A stretch of DNA of 64,000 nt, taken from NCBI GenBank assembly GCA_030544215.1, contig JARZZO010000001.1:40141670-40205669 (forward strand), written 5' to 3'. A program made the position numbers and the translations under genes. The notes beneath the pieces are model-generated. The model saw nothing but the letters and a program-made list of their open reading frames with translations, ran no database searches and was not told the origin of the DNA. The first letter of the stretch is position 1; the number at the start of each line of letters is the position of its first letter. The DNA is from Zantedeschia hybrid cultivar. Its lineage: Eukaryota; Streptophyta; Magnoliopsida; Alismatales; Araceae. Positions 22,224 to 34,000 of the stretch are shown here, piece by piece.

Positions 22224-23232
22224 AGATGTATCATAGCAACCATCTCCAGATCATACGTGGGATAATTTTGCTTATGGTCTTTCAGTTGTCTCGATGCATA
22301 GGCCACAACCTTGGCATGCTGCATAAGTACGCATCCAAGACCCTTTCGTGATGCATCAATATACACTACAAAGCCATCGATCCCATCCGGTAGGGTGAGT
22401 ACCGGAACAGTGGTCAACCTAGTCTCCAGTTCCTTAAAACTATGTTCACACTCTTCTGACCAAAAGAATTTAGCACCCTTACGTGTCAACTTGGTCATTG
22501 GAGCAGCCAAAGCAGAAAACCCTTCAATAAATCTTCTGTAATACCCAACCAGGCCACGAAAGCTTCGAATCTCAACAATAGTCTTTGGAGCCTCCTACTT
22601 CATAACAGTCTCCACCTTTGCCGGGTTTACAAAAATTCTATCCTTGGAAATAACCTGCCCTAAGAACTTGACTTGCTCCAACCAGAACTCACATTTGCTG
22701 AATTTTGCATATAACTGGAGAGTCCTGAGAATCTCAAGAACAATCTTCAAATGTTTCATGTGTGCCTCCTCATTCGGAGAGTAAATCAACACATCATCAA
22801 TGAAGACAACAACAAACTGGTCAAGGTACGGTTGAAAGATTCGATTCATCAAATCCATGAAAACAGTAGGGGCATTAGTTAGCCCAAAAGGTATAACCAA
22901 AAACTCATAGTGACCGTATCTTGTACGGAAAGCCGTCTTCAGAATGTCTTCATCCTTGATCCACAACTGATGATAGTTAGACAGAAGATCAATTTTTGAG
23001 AAGACCTTTGCTGCCTGCAACTGATCAAGTCTTCAATCTTTGGCAAAGGATACTTGTTCTTGATAGTAACCTGATTGATCTTGCAGTAATCAATGCATAG
23101 ACGCATCGACCCATCCTTCTTCTGGACAAATAACACTGGTACACCCCATGGTGATACGCTAGGACATATGAAATCTTTGTCCAGAAGTTCATGTAGTTGT
23201 TTCTTCAATTCTACCAACTCAGTAAAAGCCAT
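22220..23232 (-). pseudogene. reverse transcriptase and RNase H start, element 2
   Basis: Three overlapping frames: 22939-23232 (KKQLHELLDKDFICPSVSPW, KKDGSMRLCIDYCKINQ), 22595-23020 (GHYEFLVIPFGLTNAPTVFM and the active-site FIDDVLIYS), and 22220-22510 (FVVYIDASRKGLGCVLMQHA). At least two frameshifts. The catalytic Asp pair is intact. Confidence 0.87.
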
Positions 23233-23239
23233 TCGGTAT

Positions 23240-23660
23240 GGTGCTTTCGAAATAGGTGTTGTTCCTTGTATAAGATCAATGCTAAAATCGATCTCTAGTA
23301 GGCATTACGGGAGATCGTCAGGAGCACATTGAGAAAGTCCCGAATCACCTCAATATCTTGCACTGTCTTGGCCGTTTTATTATTGATCATCACCCTAGTA
23401 AAAAATGTCTCATGACTTTCTAATCAATCTCTTTACCTTCCTTGTAGACAAACATCCTACCTAACTAATGCCTAAGATATTATATATAGAATTCCTTTAG
23501 GAAAGGTCCTTGGAACATAACTCTTTGTCTACAACCGTCCAACAAGGCATCATACTTTTCCATTAAGTTCATATCTAGTATGTCATCTAAATCTATCATG
23601 TTCATGATGTAGGCATCTATATATATCCTGATTCTATGGTCAGCCAAGGCTATGATAGCA
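23240..23660 (-). pseudogene. protease C-terminal remnant, element 2
   Basis: Near 23500-23610 the minus strand reads LMEKYDALLDGCRQRVMFQG, resembling the conserved end of gypsy protease (IL-x-MxWLxKYxAxxDC). The catalytic part and all of gag are absent. Confidence 0.6.
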
Positions 23661-23960
23661 ATAGATCAAATTCTCCATGACTTAGCAAATCTATAGGTGG
23701 CACCTTCTCTAGTTGGCTCTCCTTCTTAAAAGGACCAGCCAATCCCCTTTTTTAAGTCTAATTTTAGAACCAGTTAAGTGTATAATTTATAAATGCATGC
23801 CCAACTATCCTAGCCATATACTGAATATCCAATAGAGTCTAATTAGTTTCCATTTTTGAGAATTGAAGCATATCCTGACTGTCCTACCCACACTCTCAAA
23901 ATTAGTTTGGTATGGCTTACGATCAGATAGTAATGATTAATGTTCTCTCATGATTCATAT

Positions 23961-23972
23961 GCTTTGATACCA
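23961..23972 (-). other. primer binding site, tRNA-iMet type (element 2)
   Basis: The minus strand reads TGGTATCAAAGC next to the LTR edge, one mismatch from TGGTATCAGAGC. Confidence 0.8.
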
Positions 23973-23975
23973 CAT

Positions 23976-26337
23976 TGTTACGTCTCTAATCTAGTTCAGT
24001 CATTCAGACTCACTTCGGATTCAAGTTACGTAACTACGGAATCAAATAACATACAAATCGAAGATGAATGATGAGACATAAATAACCAATCAATAAATAT
24101 GCCATTTACCATCATTAAATCTAAATATTTCATTATATTGTCAAAATAAAATCCTCAAATTTTATCAAATATGCAGCAGAAATAAAATCTCTCAACTCAC
24201 CAAAGAAATATAAAAGTACATATACTCTTTTAAGTTCCTACTACATCAAATTTAAGAACACAGTAAATCTAATCCTAGATAACCTCCAAATAAGTCTGAA
24301 TCCAATTCCTTAAGCAAAGTTCTATTCTTCAGCTAATTCTTCCTCCTCAGTCTTTGAAAAATATTAGTAGGGTTTATGAATACAATAACTCAGTAGACAA
24401 ATCTAATCCACCAAATGCTAACAATATAATAATTGAAAATGGATAATATCAAATATATATACGATTTACAATTCTACATATAACTTAAATAAGATCATGA
24501 TACAAAATATGGTCAAATATAAATGATCAAACCATGTGTTTTTTAATAGCAAGAATAAATTAAACTAACATATAATATATAAGGCATGATCAGATTCTGA
24601 TTTAACTGAACAAGTATACTAGCCATGATTAAAACATATCATATATCGAACATAACATATCAACTTGTCAGGGCGTTACATATCGCCGTCCCCTGAGCAT
24701 ATAATATATCAAATAACAAATATTATGACATATTAATTTATCAAATCAGATTCATATCATGGATCATATAGTTAAGACTGATTCATATGATTGCAAAGAG
24801 GTAGCTAAACAGGATGATCAAATGATTCAAATAACTAAGCTGAATTCGAATGAACATATAGAGTAAAGATTTCAGATTATGTGCCAATAAAATCATGTCA
24901 AATATATCATATCAAATGTTAACGGACATGCACCCAAATTACAAGATAAGGAGTCAAACAAAATAAATACCAAAGATCTAGGCAAATAATGCAGAGGTCA
25001 TGGTCACTATGCATAACAGGAGAGTCTAAGTCCCACCCAACTCCAAACTGTCAGGGCGTTACGTATCGCCGTCCCCTAGTTTTAGCCAGCCGGAAATCAA
25101 GATTCCACCCGTTTGTCCTCGGGTTCTAAACAAAATATCCTATCCAATATGGATGCTTATAATAAAATCGGACCAAATATCTCTTTAAGATGGTAATGTC
25201 CAAACAAAGTCAAATAATTATGACACAATCATAATGACAGAGATCAAATGATGATAGAAGACGAATAAGGATCTAGAATTTAAATTATCAAAGTGCTACA
25301 TATATGTATAAGTCAAAGTATGTGCTTTTACTTACAAAATAATTACTTAAAAGGTTAACTTGGTCATAGAAATGAATAATCAGAGTAAAGCTAATCAAAG
25401 TAGGTTGCTGGACAGAAGCACATGCTACTGAAATTTTATCAGATTTTTTGGACAAAGAATTATAATTTTCGGCTAATAAAATAAATTTTCAAAGACAAAA
25501 AATGAACAAATAACGCCGAAAATAGCAAATAGATTCAGAAAATTAATAAATTTGATTAACATGTCCAATAGATCAAAGGAATCATATGGACAAAGTTTCA
25601 TGTAATTCTGACGTCAAATGAAGGATTTAGAACATCAAATAACATATAAATAACTTAAGTCAAATTGGGCTGATCGAATAAATAGCAGAATAATAGGCAA
25701 ATGAAATTTAAAATGTATGAAATTTTACCATAAGGTATAACATGTCGAAATCAAAGTATGTTCAAAATTTCAAGTCAATCGGCTAAGGAACAAAAGAGTT
25801 ATGGTCAATTTAATTTTAAACTGTAAATTTGTCACAACTTTTAAAAATCGTAGGTATAGGTCCTGAAAAACGTAGTTATAGGTCCTGAATGTGCATAATA
25901 TAGGATTTTGCGAATTTGATCAAATATCATAAATGAAAGTAAAATCTAAAGTCATGGATTTAGTCCTTTTGACAAAGTTGTAGTCTTTTATATTCTCTTT
26001 CCAACCATATATGCCATATCATTTTTTGTTTTTTGAGCGTGAAGTTATTGCGCTCGCAAAACAGCACTTTAGCACAGTTTTGAGACCCGAAAATTTGACC
26101 TAATGTTGGAATCTAACTAGTTTCCTAATTGGGTCACTAATAGATTTATTGGACTTGTTTTGACTTAACTATGACTTATCTATTCTAAATCTATTATTAT
26201 ATTATTAAATAAATATTAAATATATTTAAATTATTTTAGCCTATTAATTGACTTAATTAGACTTATTTAAATCTAATTAGATTTAATTAAGCTTGGCCCA
26301 TTAACAAATTAATGGACTTGAAGTCTAGGATATAACA
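23976..26337 (-). repeat. 5' LTR of element 2 (2362 bp, internally deleted)
   Basis: Matches the left LTR, but 'aaagtcatgg' (about 25950) jumps directly to 'tttagtccttttgacaaag', omitting about 550 bp. The repeated motif is present at 24666-24695 and 25049-25078. Confidence 0.9.
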
Positions 26338-26342
26338 TGTAA

Positions 26343-26764
26343 TGTTGTATGGTAGCGAGTGTTGGGTGATGAAGCGGCATCATGTTTCTAAGATGAGTGT
26401 TGCCGAGATGATAATGTTAAGGTAGATGTGCGGGCATACTGGGCTAGATAAAATTCGTAATGAGTATGTTAGAGAAAAGGTAGGAGTTGTACTAGTTGAG
26501 GACAAATTGAGAGAAGGGAGACTGAGATAGTTTGGGTATGTTAGGCGTAGACCTAGGGATGCTCTAGTTAGAAAAGTGGAGCATATTAGGATAGAGGAGG
26601 GAAAAAGAAGAAGGGGTAGACCTAGATTAACTTGAAAGACGGTAGTACAATATGATTTGGAAGTTTTGAATCTTTCGGAAGAGGTAGCACAAAATCATTT
26701 AGAGTGGAGACAGAGAATCCATACAGCCGACCCCAAGGATTAAGGCTTGGTTGAGTTGAGTTGA
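26343..26764 (+). pseudogene. RTE reverse transcriptase, right part and 3' tail
   Basis: Continues the RT C-terminus: MLYGSECWVMKRHHVSKMSV and MCGHTGLDKIRNEYVREKVG, then a stop-broken GHTR-type arginine-rich tail and HLEWRQRIHTADPKD before the stop. Followed by the TTGAG tandem. Confidence 0.85.
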
Positions 26765-27941
26765 GTAAATCAATTTATTATTTCATAACGAATTATTGCT
26801 CTAATTTTTGGATATTTTCTGAGAGCTTCTTTGAGATGGAGAAGCGGAACCCTAAGATAGGGTGGGTGTGATGTCTAAAACCCTACCTTCGCTGCCACCG
26901 TTGCCACTGCGCCATGTTAGTGTCGTCAGTCGCTGCCCTCCTCTGTGTGTGTGTGTGTGTTTCTATTCGGCTGTACGCCGCATATGGATACGGGCCTCGT
27001 GAACCCTGCCGTGTTCGATCAGGTGTCACTGCCTATGCATGCATGATGCACACTGAGTCTGCGTGCATCGCATGTGCGTGCCACTTCCGCACATGGTTGG
27101 GCCCTCTTGTAGGCCCCCGGGTGTTCCCAGCTGCCTCTCCCGGTGCATCCCCTTGATGCTCCCCCCTATACGCCAGCACACTGCTTCTACACCTTTACGT
27201 GCCATTCTGTGTGTTGTTTCGCGCACCGTTTCGAACACCCGTCGTACCTCCAGTGCGCAGACCCTCTGCTGACCAGCCGCTGGTTGTCCCCGCTTCAAGT
27301 GCGGTGTCCCCCATTGTTCAGTGCGGTACGTCCATCATCGGCGACCCATCTGCCTGCTGGCCGTGCTCGTCGTCCATGGATAGGACCGCCAACTAAGCCA
27401 TGATGTTTGCAGGCCCATCAACCACCTCTTGTCCCCTTCCCTTCTGTGTTTGCATATCATCCCCCTATGAGGGGTGGGCTGTTCTGTTGCACTTTCTCAT
27501 TTCTTACTGTTTCCTGGGGGATGCGAGCACCAGGCAATCGTCACCCACACACTAGCGTGGAGGTTTAGGTTCTATTCCCTTGGCACTTGTTTGTTTTGTA
27601 TTTGCTTTTCATTTGCCACCGACTGTGAGGTAGGGTCCGTAGCCAGTGAATCACATCTCTGCCAGATTGTGAGAACAAGAACTCATTCCGGATGCCCCAC
27701 TTGAGCCTTGCCGGTGATTGCCTAATACCCTAGATTTGTGGTAGTTCCTCAACTACTAAAGTTCCACATTTCCTCTACGCAAGGGCAACTTTTCAGGTCC
27801 GGTTTCTAAAATTTTGACGTATTTATCTTGCTGGTCTCTGTGCATTGTAGTGTCTATTTGTTGGCCTATGCTGCTATTTACTGATCTTGCTGCATACTTA
27901 ATAGTTTTCTTAGGCTCTGATAGTTGTCCTGCATCAGATAA

Positions 27942-28020
27942 GGCATATTTTTGATTGGTTGATTTATGTGATTGCTTGGTTGGTTGATGAAAATGAGAAG
28001 AGTGGTGTCTCACATGGATC
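27942..28020. repeat. third partial unit of the 210-bp tandem array
   Basis: 'ggcatatttttgattggttg' then 'gattgcttggttggttgatg' and 'gagaagagtggtgt' match the units at 11660-11960. It joins them when element 3 and one TSD are removed. Confidence 0.65.
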
Positions 28021-29611
28021 TTCTTGGATCAACCCCCTTGAGTATCTGCAAAATTAGTAGGAACTGAGTTTGGGAATTTATTTTGTGTCAAAAATGATAC
28101 AACACCCTTACCTTCACATGTTTCTAGACTTGGAGGGAACACATGTTGTTGTAACTGTGGGCTATCAAGAATTCTTTTGATTCATAAGCAGTGGTAGATG
28201 GCATACAATAGAACCAAGCATCAACTCATGATAGCTGTTACAACATTTGGGATTCACATGGAAAATGGTTATTCTAGATGTGCAAGAGATTATCCAGAAC
28301 GAAGTCTTATGATTTGTGAAATATATCACTACCAATCCAGTGGGGGTCCCCTTCCATGCTACCTTAAAAAATGAATAAATAAATTGAAAGCTCCAAATTG
28401 TCCTGAATCCCTTGAGAATAGGCAGATTGGGCCTGAATTGGTCATGAATCTGGCAAATCAGTTTCAGTATCGGTCAATCCTGCACTAATTGAATTTCAGA
28501 CTGATTTCTCCAGTATGAGCAGTTGAGCTGCTCCTGATGTTTTCTATGCCCTCTTCTCCCATGTTTTCTTTGTCTTGGAGCTGAAACTCAAAACACATGA
28601 GAGGGCAAGAGAGAGAATGGGATGGTGCATACTGCCTCAGTGGCCACCAAGGAATGCAGCTTAATGATCTCGGTCTCAGTGGGATCCTGAGAAAGAGACC
28701 TGCACAAAGATAGGAGTTCCTGTCCTCTTCTGAGCAGGGAGGAAGGAGAAAGAGGAAAAAGTAGGAAGAGGCATGGCATGAGGAGGAGAAGCATACTATG
28801 ACACTGAATATCCCTGCCACAGGAGGGGGCTGAGGAGGACAAGGAAGAGGAGGAGCTTGTGAGTCCTGCAGAAACGAAGACAAGCAGTGACCCCCCTCTC
28901 CCTACCTAAACAAAAAAAAGAGCAAAAAAGGAAAAATTAAAGAGGAAAAAAACACATCCCAGACCTGCCAAGAATCCTAGCAAAACAAGAATCTAGGGTC
29001 CTTGATGAGTGTATATAGTATGCCTCCCGATTGGATATCAGGGTTTTTGCTGCCACATCAAGGGTTTTGGAAGAGGCCTGTATTCTTTGTTTTCTGTCAG
29101 TTGGTCGTCATGATTGCAGACTAGATATTGGAGACTTGAAAGGTAGTTATAATTTTATAAACCATTCTCAATTCTCATACTGCCATACATATCTATCATA
29201 TAGCATGTCCCTCTGTTCATCTTCTTTATCTGGTCTGCTAGTCATCCTATTTTCTATGATGCATTCTTTATACTTTTTTCACATTTGAGTGCCTTCCGTA
29301 TTTGTTGTGCCATCCTATAAATTATACCTGTATCTAATTTACCTATAATCATGCTACTTTTTGTATAGTTTAATTGTTTTTCACTATAATCTGATTTTTA
29401 GGTGCGTACAAGATGGAAATAATTTTATGTTGTATATATTTATTAAGGTTGTTTCAGGGGTTTATGAAAATATTTGTTCCTTGGGAAATACTTTTTTTTT
29501 TTACCTTCTTAGAATAAGAAGTGCTTTGTGAAAAAATAAATTTCCTATAAATAGGGGGTTGTTAGGCAAAGTCATATATAGTATACATCAATATTAAATC
29601 TCCATTATTGC
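28021..29611. other. unannotated sequence, probably gene-flank or intron
   Basis: No coding region is supported. The 132-codon frame on the minus strand at 28485-28883 is Ser/Pro-rich with no recognisable domain, on a purine-rich stretch. Plus-strand gene exons further right mean that this could be intron. Confidence 0.4.
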
Positions 29612-30075
29612 TAGGGGCATGTTTGGTAACACCACTGCCCTTCAATTTTAGAAGTAACTTTGGAATAGATGGTTAAAATGTTGGAATAAAAGCTGATGTT
29701 GCCACATGAATTAATATTGAGTTTAAATTAGGATCGTAACTTTTTTTTTATTTATAACTCTTTTTTATTAAGGACTAAGTTTGTTGGTGTATCATAAAAT
29801 GCTGGAAAATCTATAAAATGAGCGAAAAGGAACTTCCTGATTTTAAAATCTACAATTTTGGTTTAGGGTGGTTTGGACTGACATCCGAAGTCAGCTAAAA
29901 GGAGGATTATAGGGGTCAACTGATTTTGGAATATGGCAATTTCCAGCACTCCAAGATTCCAAATGTACGACAAAACAACGTAAAACAATTCATAGTGATC
30001 CAAGCATAAGGAGAACACCGTTTTACGGCTACTTAGACACTTTACAACATTTTACAACACATCAAATGACCCCTA
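29612..30075. mobile_element. candidate MITE with TAGGGG ends
   Basis: Starts TAGGGGCATGTTTGGTA and ends in the inverted AAATGACCCCTA. The AT-rich interior has no ORF. I found no convincing target duplication, so the call rests on the inverted ends only. Confidence 0.4.
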
Positions 30076-31035
30076 AGTTAGTTTTACTTTACCCTTCCGG
30101 CCCCACCCCCCACCCTCCAACACACACACACAAAAAGAGAGGTTCCACCACCGGATGCACTGAGGTGGCAGTGAATCTGGGAGCTGCCAACTTAGAAGGG
30201 GGACAGCAAATTCTAGTGGTTGGCATAATTACAAAATGACCCTAAATTTTCTTGCTATGAGTAACCTTCAAATTCAAACATATTTATAGAACAGTCCCCA
30301 GCATTGGCAGAAAATTTTAAAAGCTACAGGAAATTTGAAAAAGATACAAAACATATTATATTATGTAAATTATCAATTTTCTTGTATAAACGTAAAACAG
30401 TCCCTAATAATTATGTAAACTTTTGAAAATTAGAAAAGAATGTTATAGATATAAAAAATATTTTATGGACCTCTCTGAGATCTCTTCTTTCTGACTCTTC
30501 AGTGAACACAAGATACAAGATGACAAACTTTAGTGTCCATCCGAACCATCAAAACAATGAGAGATCTAGGATCCAATCTCGAGCTGGAGAGCCTAGTGAG
30601 TTGTTGCTGGGAAGGAGAAGAAAAAGGAAAACTAAACATGCCTCATTGCTGCTGAGGCTCATTCCACCATTTCATGTTTGCCATATATTAGGGCTGTGAC
30701 AGGAAAAGTGACTGCAAGAAAATTTATTGCATACGACAGTTCATCCCTCTTTCTAGTATTTATAATGCCTCTCCATTTAGGTGGACAATTAAATTAACTT
30801 TTCTTACGTGTACCTTTTGTGAAAATTTGTTGTTGGTTACAGAATTTTATACTGTATCATCTTCCAATTCTTATCTTGGATGTCAATTGGTCAATCGTGT
30901 GATCATCATTCCCATTTTATTGATTTCCCACTTCCTATGTTTGTGTTTCACTTGAATATCTATGTAGACTTTCTGTCTTTCCATTTTATGGACCTACTGT
31001 ATCTTCTGACTTACGATCATCTTTACTGTTAACAG
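30076..31035. other. probable intron sequence upstream of first recognised exon
   Basis: AT-rich with a (CA)n run at 30119-30132. A 65-codon frame at 30502-30699 is basic (GRRRKRKTKHA) but lacks convincing splice sites and known homology. The first recognised exon starts at 31036 in phase 1, so a coding exon must lie somewhere to the left. Confidence 0.45.
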
Positions 31036-31082
31036 ATGACAGACTGTTTGAAAAGTTTGAAAAACTTGAAGAGAGTCATAAG
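31036..31082 (+). CDS. RPC31: RPC7/RPC31 exon (KFEKLEESHK)
   Basis: Acceptor 'tgttaacag' and donor AAG|gtgagg. Two leading bases complete a codon from an upstream exon; the last codon is complete (phase 0). The amphipathic FEKFEKLEE segment matches the position just before the acidic tail in plant homologues. Confidence 0.75.
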
Positions 31083-34000
31083 GTGAGGATTAGGTGTCAC
31101 CATGATTCTGAAATTGGTGTTTTTTAGTTTTTTATTGTTGTCCCATAAATTTGTTCATTATAGAGTCTGACAGAAAATTTACCTTGAGTTATTTCTTTCC
31201 CGCTGTTGTGCTCCACCTTTCCCAGTTGTTTTTTCCCACATACTGAAGTGCAACAAATTACTTCTGCGGTCATTGTATTGACCATGTTTGTTCTTTGTAC
31301 GTTTATGAAAGTCAACTGTTAATTCTGGTGACCTCTCAGAAGGCTTTTCATTGATTTTCAGGTAGATGAGAATGGTGAGAAGGAGAAGAAGGATGAAAAT
31401 GAAGAAGAGGAAGAGGAACAGCTAGAAGAAGAGGATGAGGAAAGTAGTGACGATGGTGATTACAATCAGGTATGTACGGTGTAATCTGATGTTAGAAGTA
31501 TAAACTCTTTTATCAACTTCAACAAACTTTTGGTTGATTTCCAGTTCTGCACTCTTAATATGGTACACAATGTGCCATTTCGACCAGCCGACATTAGTAC
31601 CGCTACACTTCTGTTTTCTGTTGCATGTCAGCGATGATCTGTTCTGTGCTTGAGCTAGCTGGCACAGGTTTCTTTGTACTCACTAATTCTTTTACTGGTA
31701 TTATATTCAGGCACATCTCTCCACATCTGGCCCTTATGTTCTGATACTCGTTAGTTGGACGAGTTTAAATTACCTCCATTGCTTTAAAAGCTTGATTTGT
31801 TCATCCAAGTTCAAGCTGCAAAAATTATAAAATTAGTTAAACTTTGGATTGGTTTGTTGGCAAAAGACTTCACCATTCTGGTAACAAGTTGCAGACTATC
31901 CTTTTCATTGAGTCTCCCTATTGCATTGGTATAAAACAGGCGGCTCAATACACAAGCTTTTCACCAAGTCACTATTGCATTCCAACTCTGGCTGCTTTTC
32001 ATTAAAAAGGGAAATTTTTTAGTCTCCTGGAAGACTGAATGACATCAAACTGAAATGACTTGGATAGACTTCTCTGAGCCATACTGATGGCATTGCTCAG
32101 TTTTGAGTCAGTGGTGTCCTGTTTAGTTGATTGGCCCCACCAACTCATGTATGTGTGAATCATGACTGGCACAGTAGGTGTCATGTGATATAACACTAGA
32201 ATGATTTTTGTACATTGTTTGGATATACGGAAGTTATCTACACATGCATACATGTATTCTAATTTACAGTGTCTTTGTACGTTAATTACTTTTATGACTT
32301 ATTATTTCATTTATCTAAACCTGAGCATGTGTTTCATGAGGAAACATCTTTTTCTCAGGATTTTTACATTTTTTGTGCAATTTCTAGTTATTTCTTTGGA
32401 GGAGAGCTGTTTTTCTTTTCACTGAAAGACGAGCATTGGTTTTCACATAAATGAGTTCATGCATTCTTGTCCAACAAATACCTCCTAAGGTTTTCTTTGG
32501 GCAAAGATTACCAACAATGATGGAAGTGCTTATGATAATTGGAGCTAGTTGTCATCTCAGGTCTCTCAACCTTTTTACTAGAACCTCATATCAAAATCCA
32601 GTAGTCTGGCCGAGTTTACTGTTGCTATCTTGTCAAGTTGTGATTTTTTTCCCCCTCTCATCATCCGATCAGTCAAATCCATAGTTACCCAAGATGGGAA
32701 ACGAAAGCGGCAAGTGATACGTGAAGTGAAAGTGAGAACTTTGTTTGACAACACTTTAGAAGAAATGAGAAGAAAAAAGTTAATATTTTTAAGGTGTAAA
32801 CAAGTTTTCTGGTATCTATGGTCGAATTTTGCTGATCTGGGGGTGGACTAATAGAGAAGAAATTTCAAAATAAAATGAGAAAAATTAAATAAAGATAAAA
32901 AATTGAAAATATATGAAAAATGGGAGAAAGCATGTGAAAAGGGTGAACGGGTAAATAAGAAAAAATATGAATGAAAAGAAGAAAAAAAAATGCACCGTTG
33001 CTTATCTGCATCTTGATCTCCATTTTCTAGCATATTACTAAATATGTAACCTCTAAAGAAAAGATTTGCTCAAGTCTTGAAGAAATGGCATGTTCTTCCA
33101 CAGAAACCTATTTCCCTTTTTTGTCTGATGGAGCAACTTCTTACAAAGCACAAGGAAAATGCCACATTGCTGATTGCTGAAATGAAATAAGTATGGTTTC
33201 CAGAAACTTTGGACTTTATTGAATCATTTGGGGGCCATGGGTGTATTCAAGAAGGATCATCTGGATAATGCTTTATTGATGAGATGTTGAAGCTTAGTAG
33301 CAGAATTCACTCATTTTGCTTCCCGCTCCCAAAAGTGTTCCCGTTCCTCATTCCCGCTCCTACTCCTAAAGAAACTTTGAATAGTAAACTAGATAACCCC
33401 CGTTCCCATCTCATTCCTGTTACCGTTCCCATGCAAATGAACCAATGCACTTGATGAACAGTTCGTGAGACTGCTCGATAATGGCCCGGCTTGGCTCGTT
33501 TATTAAGTTAAATAAACAAGTTTGAATAAAAATTTAAGCTCGGTTCATTAAATTAGCCAAATTGGAATATATGCGAGCTCGGCTAGATTATGTTTGTGAA
33601 CAAGCTTGTTTAAGTGTTTGTTAAGAACTTGTTTCAGAACTCGTTTGCATAATCAATAAGAGCTCATTTAGGCCTCTTTAAAGTACTTGTTTAGCTATTC
33701 TATTTAATATCCTATAGAGTTTTCTATCAAATAACTAGGGAGTGCAAACAAATTAGCACTCATGATAGTTTGGCTTGAGTTCATAAATTTAGATTTAAAA
33801 AGTTTGGACTGAATTTATCATGGGCTTATTGGACTTGTGAGCTACTCAGTTCAGCTCGAGCTCGTTCAATATCTAAACGAGCCAAGCTGAACACATATCA
33901 TAGATACTCGGCTTGAGCTCGAACTCGATTAAAATTAGTCGAACCAAGTTTGAACAAGATAAAACTCGGCTTGACTCTGTTGAAGAGATGCTTATTTTTA

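Larger units (their letters stand above)
17547..26337 (-). mobile_element. Tekay-like Ty3/gypsy element 2 (8.8 kb, gag-less)
   Basis: LTRs at 17547-20458 and 23976-26337, TSD tgtaa (17542-17546 and 26338-26342). It reads right to left: PBS, protease remnant, RT, RNase H, integrase, chromodomain. Gag and the start of protease are missing: only about 620 bp lie between the PBS and the protease-RT junction. The left LTR is 550 bp longer than the right. Confidence 0.92.
16935..26764 (+). mobile_element. RTE-type LINE, 5' truncated, split by Tekay-like element 2
   Basis: Flanked by gtaaatcaattta at 16922-16934 and 26765-26777. The left part (to 17546) and right part (26343-26764) join into one RTE RT C-terminus. 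The 3' end is a short TTGAG tandem, typical of RTE tails rather than poly(A). Several stops are present. Confidence 0.85.
12091..27936 (+). mobile_element. plus-strand Ty3/gypsy deletion derivative (element 3), host of nested insertions
   Basis: LTRs at 12091-13648 and 16629-27936 (the latter split) are flanked by the 5-bp TSD gataa (12086-12090 and 27937-27941). A tRNA-iMet-like PBS follows the left LTR. The internal part (2.98 kb) holds a full-length but stop-ridden gag, a protease remnant, a few RT codons and an integrase/chromodomain tail. Most of RT, RNase H and integrase is deleted. The right LTR contains an RTE LINE that itself contains Tekay-like element 2. Confidence 0.88.
16629..27936 (+). 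repeat. right LTR of element 3 (split by nested insertions)
   Basis: 16629-16934 and 26778-27936 together make about 1465 bp, matching the left LTR once its private 106-bp duplication is discounted. The break coincides with the 13-bp RTE target duplication. Confidence 0.87.

Noticed and set aside
28485..28883. 132-codon minus-strand frame as a gene
   Set aside because: Low-complexity Ser/Pro/Leu composition mirrored from a purine-rich plus strand; no homology recognised and no splice or promoter context.
30502..30699. Upstream exon of RPC7/RPC31
   Set aside because: Basic stretch GRRRKRKTKHA is suggestive, but there is no matching acceptor/donor pair in the needed phase and no similarity to the conserved part of the protein.
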